Source of the DNA: Shewanella sp. MTB7
GTDB lineage: Bacteria > Pseudomonadota > Gammaproteobacteria > Enterobacterales > Shewanellaceae
Reading direction: 5' to 3'
NCBI RefSeq assembly: GCF_027571385.1
Contig: NZ_CP085636.1
Coordinates: forward strand, 372,001-436,000
Length of the DNA stretch: 64,000 nucleotides
Positions 12,093-21,129 of the stretch are shown one piece after another. Both the position numbers and the translations under genes were made by a program. The notes under the pieces were generated by a model. The model made no database searches. It worked only from the letters and a program-made list of their open reading frames with translations, and was not told the DNA's origin. Positions within the stretch are counted from its first letter, which is position 1. Every line of letters starts with the position of its first letter.

Positions 12093-13070
12093 GTGAAAAT
12101 AAAGTTCAGTTTGACCCAGTTTCAAACATTAATGCTAAGTATCTGGCACTTCATGATACATCTAAAGCATCGATTAGCGGAAGATCAGATTAATATTCGT
12201 GCTGGTCACTTGGCTTACGTGACGCTGTTGTCATTAGTGCCGATGATTGCTGTGACCATGTCTATGTTGTCAGCTTTTCCTGTTTTTAAAGGGATTAGAG
12301 GGCAAGTTGAGGGGTTTATTTACGGTAACTTCGTGCCTTCAGCGGGTGAGAGTGTTCAAATTTATATCAATGAGTTTGTTAACAATGCCTCAAAAGGGAC
12401 CGCGGTGGGTATCGCAGCTTTGATGGTGGTGGCCATTATGTTGATCTCCAGTATCGACAAATCAATCAATAGCATTTGGCGTACCAAAAAGAAGCGCTCT
12501 TTGGCAGTGTCGCTCTCTATGTATTGGATGGTATTAACGTTAGGACCCGTATTGATGGGGGCGAGCTTGGTCGCGACTTCTTATGTGGTGTCGTTTAAGG
12601 TTTTTAATAGTGGTGAACTTTCAGGATTAGTATCCATGGTGGTTGAACGTCTGCCTCTGTTCTTCTCTGTGGCCACCTTTTTGTTGATCTATATGGTGGT
12701 GCCAAATACTAAAGTTAAGTTTTTCCATGCATTAATAGGTGCCATAATGGCGGCGCTTATGTTTGAGTTTGGTAAGAAAGGGTTTGCTTTTTATCTGACA
12801 AAATTTCCAACTTATGAAGCTATTTATGGTGCCATGGCGACTATTCCAATTTTGTTTCTATGGGTATATTTATCTTGGATAATCGTCTTATTTGGTGCCG
12901 TGATCACCGCGTCTCTGCCTGAATTCTTAGGTAGTGAACAGATGAACAGTAAACAGATAAATAGTGACAGGAAACTTGTACAAAACTTAGACGTCACTGA
13001 TCTGCCTCATATGAGCTTTTCCATCACTGAGCCACCGCAGGAGTCGACAGAGAAGGCGCCGGATAGATGA
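12093..13070 (+). CDS. yihY: YihY/BrkB family inner membrane protein
   Basis: 325 residues, GTG start. It has the YihY layout: a cytoplasmic entry with [19 protein letters not shown] (the signature of this family) and about six membrane spans, then IWRTKKKRS and a polar C-terminus. Often mislabelled as ribonuclease BN; the true role is unknown. It heads the order yihY - pip - unknown - dtd - yiiD-like, and E. coli has yihY-dtd-yiiD in the same order. The C-terminal codons run into a duplicated segment: the TGA stop lies in an ATGAGTC word that also starts the repeated peptidase fragments. Confidence 0.88.
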   Translation: MKIKFSLTQFQTLMLSIWHFMIHLKHRLAEDQINIRAGHLAYVTLLSLVPMIAVTMSMLSAFPVFKGIRGQVEGFIYGNFVPSAGESVQIYINEFVNNASKGTAVGIAALMVVAIMLISSIDKSINSIWRTKKKRSLAVSLSMYWMVLTLGPVLMGASLVATSYVVSFKVFNSGELSGLVSMVVERLPLFFSVATFLLIYMVVPNTKVKFFHALIGAIMAALMFEFGKKGFAFYLTKFPTYEAIYGAMATIPILFLWVYLSWIIVLFGAVITASLPEFLGSEQMNSKQINSDRKLVQNLDVTDLPHMSFSITEPPQESTEKAPDR

Positions 13071-13452
13071 GTCGCTGTTCTTCATGGCGGACCCGTGTCG
13101 GGAGTGGTTGTGTGGGGAGATGTTCGATAGATGAGTCATGAGCTTCCTGTATTTCTTCGTAGAGATTGGTTAGATGTTGGTGATGGGTACGAGCTTCATT
13201 TGGTGCAATATGGTAACCCTGATGGGATCCCGTTGTTATATCTTCATGGCGGACCCGTGTGGGAGTGGTTGTGTGGGGAGGTATTCGATAGATGAGTCAT
13301 GAGCTTCCTGTATTTCTTCGTAGAGATTGGTTAGATGTTGGTGATGGGCACGAGCTTCATTTGGTGCAATGTGGTAACCCTGATGGGATCCCGTTGTTAT
13401 ATCTTCATGGCGGACCCGTGTGGGAGTGGTTGTGTGGGGAGGTATTCGATAG
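13067..13452 (+). repeat. Tandem duplications of the 5' end of the prolyl aminopeptidase gene
   Basis: Two full 161-bp units start with ATG at 13131 and 13292. The genuine gene starts as a third copy at 13453. A 64-bp partial unit (13067-13130) lacks the middle. Each full unit can be read as a 54-residue peptide: the first 42 residues of the peptidase, then VWEWLCGEVFDR and a TGA that overlaps the next ATG as ATGA. The copies differ by few bases, so they are recent. None can encode an active enzyme. Confidence 0.9.
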
Positions 13453-14403
13453 ATGAGTCATGAGCTTCCTGTATTTCTTCGTAGAGATTGGTTAGATGTT
13501 GGTGATGGGCATGAGCTTCATTTGGTGCAATATGGTAACCCTGATGGAATCCCGTTGTTATATCTTCATGGCGGACCCGGTGGCGGTTGTGTGGCAGAAG
13601 ATCTGAAGTTGTTTGATAAGCATAGCTATCGTATTTTGATGTTAGATCAGAGAGGTTCAGGTCGTTCGACCCCTAAAGGAGATCTAAGGCATAACAATCT
13701 GCAGGCACTACTCGATGATATCGAAGCGGTGCGAGTTCAACTCAATATCGACAGTTGGTGTGTGGTTGGTGGTTCATATGGCGCCACCTTAGGGTTTATC
13801 TACAGTGGTTTATTTCCCCATAGAGTGATGTCACAAGTTTTGTGGGGATTATTCGTGCCTAGTGATGAGGCTGTGACTTGGCTATACGGCGCTAATGGTG
13901 CAGCCAACTTATTTCCTCAAGAGTACTTAGCGTTTACTTCCTTACAAGATTTTACTCCCTGTTTAGATACCTTCTTTGTGGGTTATCGAAAGGGGCTAGA
14001 TGATCCTGACATTGACACCCATAATGCCTATGTTTATCACTGGCTAAGTTGGGAGTTAGCCTTGTCATTACCCAGTACTAAATTGCCTGACATCGGGCTT
14101 CATTTTGGGAAAAGCCTAGCTCAAATCGAGTTACACTTTGCTTCCCACCAGTATTTTAATTCATATCAACTTATGTGTGTAAACGCTAATAAAATCACAG
14201 CTAAAACGGTTATTTTACAAGGTGAGATGGATTGGGTTTGTCCTGTCATGATAGGAGAGAAATTTCTCTCACAATATGCTACTGAGCAGATCCATTATTC
14301 AGTGATTAAAGGTGGGTATCACGGGTTAGCCAATGATAGGATGTTTGAAGAGGTCGTCTTTGCCGTACGAGAAATGGCATGTAATATCAAACACGTAAGA
14401 TAA
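13453..14403 (+). CDS. pip: Prolyl aminopeptidase (proline iminopeptidase, peptidase S33)
   Basis: 316 residues, the usual length. An alpha/beta hydrolase with oxyanion segment HGGPGGG (40-45), LDQRGSGRS (family signature) and nucleophile elbow GGSYGA with Ser108. The likely Asp is in GEMDWVCP (about 256-262) and the His in GGYHGLAND (near 290). It removes N-terminal proline from peptides in the cytoplasm. The ATG at 13453 overlaps the stop of the last duplicated mini-frame (ATGA), so translation may be coupled to the repeats upstream. Confidence 0.9.
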   Translation: MSHELPVFLRRDWLDVGDGHELHLVQYGNPDGIPLLYLHGGPGGGCVAEDLKLFDKHSYRILMLDQRGSGRSTPKGDLRHNNLQALLDDIEAVRVQLNIDSWCVVGGSYGATLGFIYSGLFPHRVMSQVLWGLFVPSDEAVTWLYGANGAANLFPQEYLAFTSLQDFTPCLDTFFVGYRKGLDDPDIDTHNAYVYHWLSWELALSLPSTKLPDIGLHFGKSLAQIELHFASHQYFNSYQLMCVNANKITAKTVILQGEMDWVCPVMIGEKFLSQYATEQIHYSVIKGGYHGLANDRMFEEVVFAVREMACNIKHVR

Positions 14404-14418
14404 AGGAATGTGAATAAA

Positions 14419-14985
14419 ATGAAGAAACTTACTATTGCAGGAATGCTCACCTCTCTTTGTGCTTGTGCTGCGACTGAAAATAGTGAGCAAGAGGCAAGTG
14501 TAGGTTTAGCACCTGAGCGAGTGACGTTAGGTGGAGTCACAAATGCTGATGCGACCAAAAAGCTCTATCAAGCCTTGGTAAAAAACAACTACTTAGCTAA
14601 AATGTCAGGAACAGATCGCATTGCAGTGTTGTTTGGTGATAATCAATTCTTACTTCAACCAAGTATCAATCCTGATGGTATCGACCGTATCTTGATGAAC
14701 CGTTTTTATGCGGTACATCCTAAGTTGGTGGGCAGTAAAGATCTGCTCATACTTATTGGTGGTCTCAACCATAAGCTTAATTTTGCTAAGTTTATTTTGC
14801 GTGAAAATGGTGCGGTGATCCAGGTACAAGGTGCTGCTACTTTTGTTGATATTATTGAGCTTGAAGAGATCCGCAGATTTATGTTGTGGACAGACGAAGG
14901 TTTACGTCAAGTGGGTTACTCTCTACCAAAAGGTGCCGAAGAGATGATTAAGCCGATCCCCATAATGCAAGCAACAGGGCAGTAA
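14419..14985 (+). CDS. Hypothetical exported protein, probable lipoprotein
   Basis: I start it at the ATG at 14419 because AAAGGA at 14402-14407 is well placed for it and too close to the GTG at 14410. About 188 residues. A short signal (KKLTIAGMLTSLCACAAT) ends in cysteines that could form a lipobox. The mature part (about 165 residues) has no family I recognise: a DRIAVLFGDNQFLLQPS segment, then LLILIGGLNHKLNFAKFIL, suggests an alpha/beta domain. It lies 15 bases after the peptidase gene and before dtd, in an apparent operon. Confidence 0.6.
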   Translation: MKKLTIAGMLTSLCACAATENSEQEASVGLAPERVTLGGVTNADATKKLYQALVKNNYLAKMSGTDRIAVLFGDNQFLLQPSINPDGIDRILMNRFYAVHPKLVGSKDLLILIGGLNHKLNFAKFILRENGAVIQVQGAATFVDIIELEEIRRFMLWTDEGLRQVGYSLPKGAEEMIKPIPIMQATGQ

Positions 14986-15056
14986 GCACATTCTTTGTAA
15001 CGGATATAAATTCCTGAATTTTCGTAGTCCCCCATTTTTTTGGAGAAAATAGTTAA

Positions 15057-15494
15057 GTGATAGCCCTAATTCAACGAGTTACTCAAGCTAAAGTCGATGT
15101 AAATGGCATTACTATTGGTGCAATTGACAAAGGGTTGCTGGTATTGCTGGGTGTCGAACGGGATGATGATTTAGCCAAGATGGAAAAACTGGCCACTAAG
15201 GTGATGAATTACCGTATTTTCAGTGATGAGAATGGCAAAATGAATCTCAATCTTCAGCAGGCTGGCGGCTCGCTGTTAGTAGTTTCTCAGTTTACCTTGG
15301 CTGCTGATACTGGCCGTGGATTGAGACCGAGCTTCTCTGGTGCTGGTACTCCTGAGCAGGCAAAGACCTTATATGAAGCATTTATCGCTTTTTGTCAGTC
15401 AAAAGGGGTGACTACTGAGACTGGGGAGTTTGCCGCCGACATGCAAGTGAGCCTAGTCAATGATGGGCCAGTGACCTTTAACCTACAGGTGTAA
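15057..15494 (+). CDS. dtd: D-aminoacyl-tRNA deacylase
   Basis: 145 residues, GTG start. The family signatures are present: [44 protein letters not shown] (the SQFTLxA catalytic loop) and NDGPVTFNL (the GP cis-Pro motif is the N-D-G-P here). It hydrolyses D-aminoacyl-tRNAs (and Gly-tRNAAla) in the cytoplasm. The thioesterase gene follows after 3 bases. Confidence 0.95.
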   Translation: MIALIQRVTQAKVDVNGITIGAIDKGLLVLLGVERDDDLAKMEKLATKVMNYRIFSDENGKMNLNLQQAGGSLLVVSQFTLAADTGRGLRPSFSGAGTPEQAKTLYEAFIAFCQSKGVTTETGEFAADMQVSLVNDGPVTFNLQV

Positions 15495-15497
15495 TGG

Positions 15498-15968
15498 GTG
15501 ACTTCATTGGATAAGGCTACAGGAACGGATAAGCAGATAAAGAGTCTGCTTAAAGAACTGCAACAAACTTGGCATCAAACTATCCCTGTGAGTGAGTTTA
15601 TGCAGATAACGCCTACTGCTTTTAACAGGACCGAGTTGCAGGTTTCAGCTCCCTTAGCCCCCAATATCAACCTCCACAACACCATGTTTGCCGGCAGTAT
15701 TTATACGCTAGCAACCCTGACGGGCTGGGGCATGGTTTGGTTGCAACAAATTCTGGCAGAAGTGAAGGGGGGCATAGTGTTAGCCGATGGCCACATCCGT
15801 TATTTAGCCCCTATTTCAGCGACACCTATTGCCAAAGTGACTTGGCCCGATGTTGATATTTCAACACTGGGTCGAGGTCGTCGATTGAAGGTTAAGCTTG
15901 AAGTTAACCTTTATTGTGACGATAAGCTTTGCGCGACATTTACAGGGTTATATACCCAAACTACCTGA
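15498..15968 (+). CDS. YiiD C-terminal-type thioesterase (hotdog fold)
   Basis: 156 residues, GTG start, 3 bases after dtd. It matches the C-terminal hotdog domain of E. coli YiiD/FabY: NLHNTMFAGSIYTLATLTGWGMVWL (the hotdog helix), then ADGHIRYLAPI. YiiD also has an N-terminal GNAT domain, which is missing here. dtd and yiiD are neighbours in E. coli too. In FabY the domain serves fatty acid initiation from malonyl-ACP; for this stand-alone form that is only a possibility. Confidence 0.8.
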   Translation: MTSLDKATGTDKQIKSLLKELQQTWHQTIPVSEFMQITPTAFNRTELQVSAPLAPNINLHNTMFAGSIYTLATLTGWGMVWLQQILAEVKGGIVLADGHIRYLAPISATPIAKVTWPDVDISTLGRGRRLKVKLEVNLYCDDKLCATFTGLYTQTT

Positions 15969-16392
15969 GAATTCCCACTGAATCCTGCATTTCCAAGTAA
16001 CTTGGGTATATATAAGTAAGCCTGCGAACTAAAACTATTGAGCTTACTCTGATTGAAAATTGGCCAATACGGCTAAGTTGAGCGGGGGGCATCATTTGAT
16101 GAACCATTAGGTTTATAGTGAAATATGGCTCATAGGTGTCTTTAATAGCACGCTTTCCTGAACACTGTGTTTTGTAAAGTAACCGTTGTTAAATTACCAC
16201 AACCTCATATAACAAATAATGAAAATCAAAGTCATTTCAAAACAACAGCTAACCTAGTGAGTATATAATTTAGTTAAAGTTTTTAGCGCATAAAATGCTA
16301 TTTATGGAAACAAGTTACGCACATAATATACCGTTGTTCCCATTGTTGGTCGCTGATAATATCCCCGCACTTTCAGTTTTGAATTAATTCTT
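15969..16392. other. Intergenic stretch with a palindrome and a possible short leader frame
   Basis: No gene of normal size. Near 16001 CCAAGTAACTTGG is an imperfect palindrome inside a block that resembles repeated Shewanella intergenic sequence. A 27-codon frame (16304-16387, METSYAHNIPLFPLL and more) ends 5 bases before the nucleosidase start. It could be an upstream leader of the purine genes or chance. No convincing CRP or PurR site was found. Confidence 0.35.
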
Positions 16393-17175
16393 ATGCCACA
16401 TCATGATCAAATTTCGCCCGCCAATAAACAAAATCCAGTTCTAGTTCAAGGTGCGATGGATGTAGAAATAGAAGCCCTTGTTGAAGCTCTCGATAACGTG
16501 GTAGAGAAAACGTTTGGGTCATGGACTTTTTGGGAAGGCCAAATTAACGGTTACCCTGTTGTGGTGTCTCGTACCGAAATAGGTTTAGCCAATGCTGCAG
16601 CAGCAACCACTCTGGGTATTGAGCACTATAAGCCGAAGTTTATTATCAACCAAGGCACTGCAGGTGGTCATGATCCAAAGCTGTTTCGTGGTGATATTGT
16701 GATTGGTGAAACCAGTTTCAATATGGGTTCATATAAGACTGAGTACACTGAAAAGGGTAAGGGCATTCACCCGACTACATGGCAGAACTTCGATATGACC
16801 ATGTATCTGCGCGATAACGGTGAGGTTATTAAGCATAATCATTTCAAAGCCGATCCCGCTTTGGTGCAGCTTGCCATGTCTTTGTCCGGCAGCTACACCA
16901 AGGGCCAAGTTGTGACAGGTGTGATTGGTACCGGTGACGAATGGAACCGTGAGCTAGACCGGATTAACTGGTTCCATAATACTTTTAACACCGCCATTGA
17001 AGAGATGGAAACTTCTGCCGCTGCAATGGTGGCCGAAGCCTACAAAGTCCCTTTTGTCAGCATTCGGGTACTGTCAAATACTGATCAACATGGGCAGGAC
17101 TTTGAACCACAAACTGCTATTGATTGTCAGTGCTATGTTTTGAATGTCATTAACGCCTTAATTAAAAATTTGTAA
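16393..17175 (+). CDS. MTA/SAH nucleosidase-like phosphorylase-fold enzyme
   Basis: 260 residues of the PNP/UDP phosphorylase superfamily. [16 protein letters not shown] is the MTAN N-terminal strand-helix with the catalytic-region Glu. NQGTAGG matches the G-x-A-G-G loop. [28 protein letters not shown] is the Met-Glu substrate-sugar motif and the S-D/N region. In MTAN the last catalytic residue is Asp in SD; here the sequence reads SNT, so substrate or mechanism may differ from standard Pfs. It is 43 bases before a nucleoside transporter gene, which suggests a purine nucleoside salvage pair. Confidence 0.75.
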   Translation: MPHHDQISPANKQNPVLVQGAMDVEIEALVEALDNVVEKTFGSWTFWEGQINGYPVVVSRTEIGLANAAAATTLGIEHYKPKFIINQGTAGGHDPKLFRGDIVIGETSFNMGSYKTEYTEKGKGIHPTTWQNFDMTMYLRDNGEVIKHNHFKADPALVQLAMSLSGSYTKGQVVTGVIGTGDEWNRELDRINWFHNTFNTAIEEMETSAAAMVAEAYKVPFVSIRVLSNTDQHGQDFEPQTAIDCQCYVLNVINALIKNL

Positions 17176-17218
17176 TTATTGGCAATTTTAAATTCCCTCG
17201 TAAATGTAGATAAAATCA

Positions 17219-18487
17219 ATGCAAACTTTAATCAGTATCATAGGCATTATTGCCTTACTTGCCGTGGCTTTTCTGGCATCGGAAAACCGTAAAGCAATCA
17301 ATTATAGAACAGTAGGCTTGGCCTTTTTGCTGCAATTAACCTTGGGTGCGTTTGTCATGTACTCATCTGTTGGACAAGCCATTATTCTTAGTATGGCGGG
17401 GAGTGTTTCTACTGTCATCGGCTACAGTAACGACGGCATGTCGTTTATGTTCGGTGGCCTAGTCAGCGACAAAATGTATGAATTATTCGGGGCGGGTGGA
17501 TTTGTTATTGCGCTGCGAGTGCTGCCGATTATTGTATTTTTCTCTGCCTTGTCTGCCGTGCTCTACTACCTAGGAGTGATGCAATGGATGATTAAATGGG
17601 TGGGCGGAGCACTTCAAAAACTACTAAAGACCAGTAAAGCAGAATCCATGTCTGCCAGCGCCAATATATTTTTGGGTATTACCGAAGCGCCATTGCTGAT
17701 TAAGCCATATATCCCGAATATGACTCGCGCAGAACTGTTTGCGGTGATGTGTGGTGGTTTGGCATCCATTGCCGGGACGATGCTGGTAGGTTATGCGCAG
17801 TTGGGTATCAAGATGGAATACCTGTTGGCCGCCTCTTTTATGGCAGCGCCTGGTGGCTTGCTGTTTGCCAAGTTACTCATTCCACAAACTGAGCCTGTAT
17901 GTGACGACAACCTCGCCATCATCGAAGAAACTAAGCCAAGCAACATTATCGACGCTGCAACAGAAGGAACAATGAGCGGTCTTTATTTGGCGCTGGCTGT
18001 CGGTGCTATGCTGTTCTCATTTGTCAGTTTGGTTGCTCTGTTGAACGGTATGATGGGCGGAGTAGGCAGTTGGTTTGGTATTGAGGATCTAAGTCTTCAA
18101 ATGATTCTAGGCTATATGTTTGCCCCTGTAGCCTGGTTGATGGGTGTTTCCTGGGACGAAGCGATGTTAGCTGGCTCTTTTATTGGTCAGAAGATTGTCA
18201 TCAACGAGTTCTTTGCTTACATCAATCTGGCACCTTACCTGACTGGTGAGTCCATTGTTGCGGCGACGGGTCTGCCAATGTCTGAGCGTACTCAGGTGAT
18301 CTTGTCTTTCGCCCTATGTGGTTTTGCCAATTTTGGTACCGTCGCAATTGCGATTGCAGGTATTGGAGGCTTGGTTCCTGAGCGTCGCTCTGAAATCGCT
18401 TCTCTGGGTTTTAAAGCCTTGCTTGCCGGTGTACTGTCCAACCTTATGGCGGCAACGATCGCAGGTCTGTTTATGAGTATCGGATAG
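17219..18487 (+). CDS. NupC/CNT family nucleoside transporter
   Basis: 422 residues of a concentrative nucleoside transporter: an N-terminal helix set, AFLLQLTLGAFV, the gating segment with GITEAPLLIKPYI (family G-x-x-E-A-P motif), and NEFFAYINL with GFANFGTVAIAIAGIGGL (second nucleoside-binding motif). It imports nucleosides with H+ or Na+ across the inner membrane. It follows the nucleosidase gene by 43 bases and ends at a bidirectional terminator. Confidence 0.9.
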   Translation: MQTLISIIGIIALLAVAFLASENRKAINYRTVGLAFLLQLTLGAFVMYSSVGQAIILSMAGSVSTVIGYSNDGMSFMFGGLVSDKMYELFGAGGFVIALRVLPIIVFFSALSAVLYYLGVMQWMIKWVGGALQKLLKTSKAESMSASANIFLGITEAPLLIKPYIPNMTRAELFAVMCGGLASIAGTMLVGYAQLGIKMEYLLAASFMAAPGGLLFAKLLIPQTEPVCDDNLAIIEETKPSNIIDAATEGTMSGLYLALAVGAMLFSFVSLVALLNGMMGGVGSWFGIEDLSLQMILGYMFAPVAWLMGVSWDEAMLAGSFIGQKIVINEFFAYINLAPYLTGESIVAATGLPMSERTQVILSFALCGFANFGTVAIAIAGIGGLVPERRSEIASLGFKALLAGVLSNLMAATIAGLFMSIG

Positions 18488-18561
18488 CAAGCTTACCTAG
18501 GTAAATAGCCTCAGAACTGTTAATCCGATCTGAGGTTAGTGCCGATTTCCCCCATATCGTT

Positions 18562-18592
18562 AGAGCCTGTTTATTTTAAATAAACAGGCTCT
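18562..18592. terminator. Bidirectional terminator between the transporter and the pigment operon
   Basis: A long inverted repeat, AGAGCCTGTTTATTT with AAATAAACAGGCTCT, followed by TTTG on the plus strand. Between convergent genes it can serve both: nupC-type ends at 18487 and the ketosynthase gene ends at 18613. Confidence 0.85.
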
Positions 18593-18612
18593 TTGCTTAT
18601 CGTGGATAGAGC

Positions 18613-19845
18613 CTATTCAGACCAACGTTTAAAAATCAGCGAAGTATTGATACCACCAAAAGCAAAGTTATTGCTCATGACATAGTCGGTCTCAATATGA
18701 CGTATCTCGCCTTTGATGTAATCGAGCTCACCACATTCAGGATCGATGTCAGTCAAGTTTAGGCTTGGGGCAAACCAGCCTGCATTCATCATCTCAACAG
18801 TGCACCAAGCTTCCAGCGAGCCACAGGCACCTAAGGTGTGCCCGGTATAACTCTTCAGTGATGAGATTGGCATATTGGGGCCAAAGACGGCATTAGTGGC
18901 TTGGGTCTCTGCGATATCGCCGCGATCTGTTGCCGTACCGTGAGCACTGACATAGCCGATGGCATCTGGGAGTAACTTGGCATCTTTAAGGGCGAGTCTG
19001 ATAGCGACTTCCATGGTCGTGGCATTAGGTTGGGTGACATGCATTCCGTCTGAATTTGTGCCAAATCCAACGATTTCAGCATAGATTTTTGCGCCACGGG
19101 CTGTCGCATGTTCGAGCTCTTCAAGCACTAAGCTGCAAGCCCCTTCACCTATGACCAAACCATCACGGTTTTTATCGAACGGGCTAGGCGTCAGCTTTGG
19201 TGTGTCATTCTTGGTGCTGGTGGCAAACAAGGTGTCGAAAACCACCGCTTCGGTAGGGCATAACTCTTCTCCACCACCGGCTAACATAAGATCTTGTTGA
19301 CCATATTTGATCGCTTCATAAGCATAACCAATGCCTTGGCTCGCAGAAGTACAGGCGCTACTTGTGGTGTGGACGCGGCCTTTAAGACCGAAGAAAACAC
19401 CGACATTGACCGCTGTGGTGTGTGCCATCATGCGAATATAGCTAGTGGCAGTCACGCCGGACATATCGCCGTCTCTTAGCATATCGCCAAACGCGATAAG
19501 CGGATCAGTACTGCCCGTGGAGGAGCCATAAGCGATGCCCATGGCGCCAGACGTGATCACAGGATCGTCAAGCAAATTGGCATCCATGAGAGCAAGTTCA
19601 CTGGCGCGTGTGGCCATTAGGGATACTCGGCCCATAGAGCGTACTTTTTTGCGGGAGTAATGAGCAGGCTTTTCAAAGTCGGTGACAGGCGCGGCTAAGC
19701 GGGTATTTAAGCCGTCAAACTTGTCCCATTCATCCATTCTAACCACAAAGTTTTTCTGGGCTTTGAGGCTATTTGCAATGGAGTCCCAATTATCGCCTAA
19801 GCAAGATATTCCGCCGAATCCGGTGATAACTACACGTCTGCTCAT
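18613..19845 (-). CDS. Beta-ketoacyl-ACP synthase of the aryl-polyene cluster (ApeR-like position)
   Basis: 410 residues, FabF-like. The catalytic triad is complete: Cys in TSSACTSASQ, His in SAHGTATDRGD and His in YTGHTLGAC, with NNFAFGGINTS at the C-terminus. It condenses malonyl-ACP with the growing polyene. It is the last gene of the operon, 46 bases after the ketoreductase gene. In the E. coli/Xenorhabdus aryl polyene order it would be the last ketosynthase (ApeR); this correspondence is by gene order from memory. Confidence 0.88.
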   Translation of the reverse strand: MSRRVVITGFGGISCLGDNWDSIANSLKAQKNFVVRMDEWDKFDGLNTRLAAPVTDFEKPAHYSRKKVRSMGRVSLMATRASELALMDANLLDDPVITSGAMGIAYGSSTGSTDPLIAFGDMLRDGDMSGVTATSYIRMMAHTTAVNVGVFFGLKGRVHTTSSACTSASQGIGYAYEAIKYGQQDLMLAGGGEELCPTEAVVFDTLFATSTKNDTPKLTPSPFDKNRDGLVIGEGACSLVLEELEHATARGAKIYAEIVGFGTNSDGMHVTQPNATTMEVAIRLALKDAKLLPDAIGYVSAHGTATDRGDIAETQATNAVFGPNMPISSLKSYTGHTLGACGSLEAWCTVEMMNAGWFAPSLNLTDIDPECGELDYIKGEIRHIETDYVMSNNFAFGGINTSLIFKRWSE

Positions 19846-19891
19846 TGGTTTACCTCTCTGTTTAATGACCTAAATATCTGTCTAAGTTGCA

Positions 19892-20626
19892 TCAGATCAT
19901 GCCACCGTTTACCGAGATAACTTGGCGAGTAATATAAGCTGCGTCTTCAGACATTAAAAACTTAGCCAGTCCGGCGATCTCTGAAGGTTTGCCCATACGG
20001 CGCATAGGCACCAAATCTTTCACCATCTCTTTGGGAATATCAGCCACCATATCGGTTTCGATTAAACCTGGTGCGATACAGTTAACGGTGATTTTACGTT
20101 TAGCCAGCTCTAAAGATAGCGCTTTAGTCGCCCCAATAATGCCCGCCTTTGAGGCGCTATAATTGACCTGACCACGGTTACCTGCAATGCCAGACACAGA
20201 AGCCATGGTGATGATGCGTCCACCAATACGGGTTTGAATCATCGGCATGACCGTTGGGTGGATCACGTTATAAAAACTATCTAAGTTGGTGTGAACAACA
20301 CTGTCCCACTCATTTTCAGTCATGGCGGGGAAAGCAGTATCGCAGTTGATGCCAGCATTGAGGATCACGCCATAATAAGCACCATGTTGGGCGATATCAG
20401 CTTCGATGGCAGCTTTTACCTTCTCACGTTCGGCAATATCAAACTGTAAGCAAGATACCTGCACGCCATGACTGATTAGTTCCTCTTTTGTTTGCTCTGC
20501 GGCAAGGTGATTGCGGTGAAAATGCAGCGCGATATCGAAACCTGCTTCAGCAAGTTGTAAGGCTATTGCTTTGCCAATACCACGACTTGAACCAGTGATC
20601 AGTACTCTTTTGTTTTGCTCATTCAT
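19892..20626 (-). CDS. 3-oxoacyl-ACP reductase (FabG-like; ApeQ-like)
   Basis: 244-residue short-chain dehydrogenase. TGSSRGIGKAIA (NADPH Rossmann loop), NAGIN, then the catalytic Ser in MASVSG and Tyr-Lys in NYSASKAG, and a C-terminal NGG. It reduces the beta-keto group during polyene extension. The start ATG overlaps the dehydratase stop (ATGA). Confidence 0.9.
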   Translation of the reverse strand: MNEQNKRVLITGSSRGIGKAIALQLAEAGFDIALHFHRNHLAAEQTKEELISHGVQVSCLQFDIAEREKVKAAIEADIAQHGAYYGVILNAGINCDTAFPAMTENEWDSVVHTNLDSFYNVIHPTVMPMIQTRIGGRIITMASVSGIAGNRGQVNYSASKAGIIGATKALSLELAKRKITVNCIAPGLIETDMVADIPKEMVKDLVPMRRMGKPSEIAGLAKFLMSEDAAYITRQVISVNGGMI

Positions 20627-21129
20627 TTTTTATCTTCCTGCTGGCGCTGTGAAATATAACTCTGGGTATCTTGAGGCTGGAATACATTCACATTGGCCTC
20701 GGCAACTAAGGTCTGGTGATGAAATACTTTACACTCAAAGACGGCCAGTCCGCTCTCCTCTTGGTAGAGGCGAGTGACGTGAGTTTGGTAGCTTTCACCC
20801 AGCTGATAATACGGGATATGCATCTTTAGTTTTCGGCTTCCAAGCAGAAAACCGACGCGTATGATATCACCACGTAATTTTGCTTCGACGCCAGCAAGCG
20901 CTGCAACACTCTGAGCCATGTATTCGATGCCAACATAGTTTGGCACAGCGTTAAGCTTGTCATCGAGATAGGGGCTCAGGGTGGTGATATTAGTTTGGGT
21001 GATCAAGGTATCCGTTTTATAAGCGATAAGCTCATCGATAAGGATCATGGGATCTTTATGGGGAACCACTTCTGCAACTGGCAGTTGCGACAAAGGTTCT
21101 GGCAGAGACATTTCTTGGCTCTGGGTCAT
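20623..21129 (-). CDS. Hotdog-fold 3-hydroxyacyl-ACP dehydratase (ApeP-like)
   Basis: 168 residues. VVPHKDPMILIDEL is the entry of the ApeP-like hotdog dehydratase group (the His of PHKDPM being the likely catalytic one). NYVGIEYMAQSVAALAG is the central hotdog helix. It forms the trans double bonds with the second dehydratase at 31317-31694. It overlaps its neighbours on both sides by 4 bases (ATGA). Confidence 0.82.
   Translation of the reverse strand: MTQSQEMSLPEPLSQLPVAEVVPHKDPMILIDELIAYKTDTLITQTNITTLSPYLDDKLNAVPNYVGIEYMAQSVAALAGVEAKLRGDIIRVGFLLGSRKLKMHIPYYQLGESYQTHVTRLYQEESGLAVFECKVFHHQTLVAEANVNVFQPQDTQSYISQRQQEDKK

Noticed and set aside
16081..16260. CRP site upstream of the nucleosidase gene
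   Set aside because: The best half-sites (GTGA and TCAT) are 8 rather than 6 bases apart.
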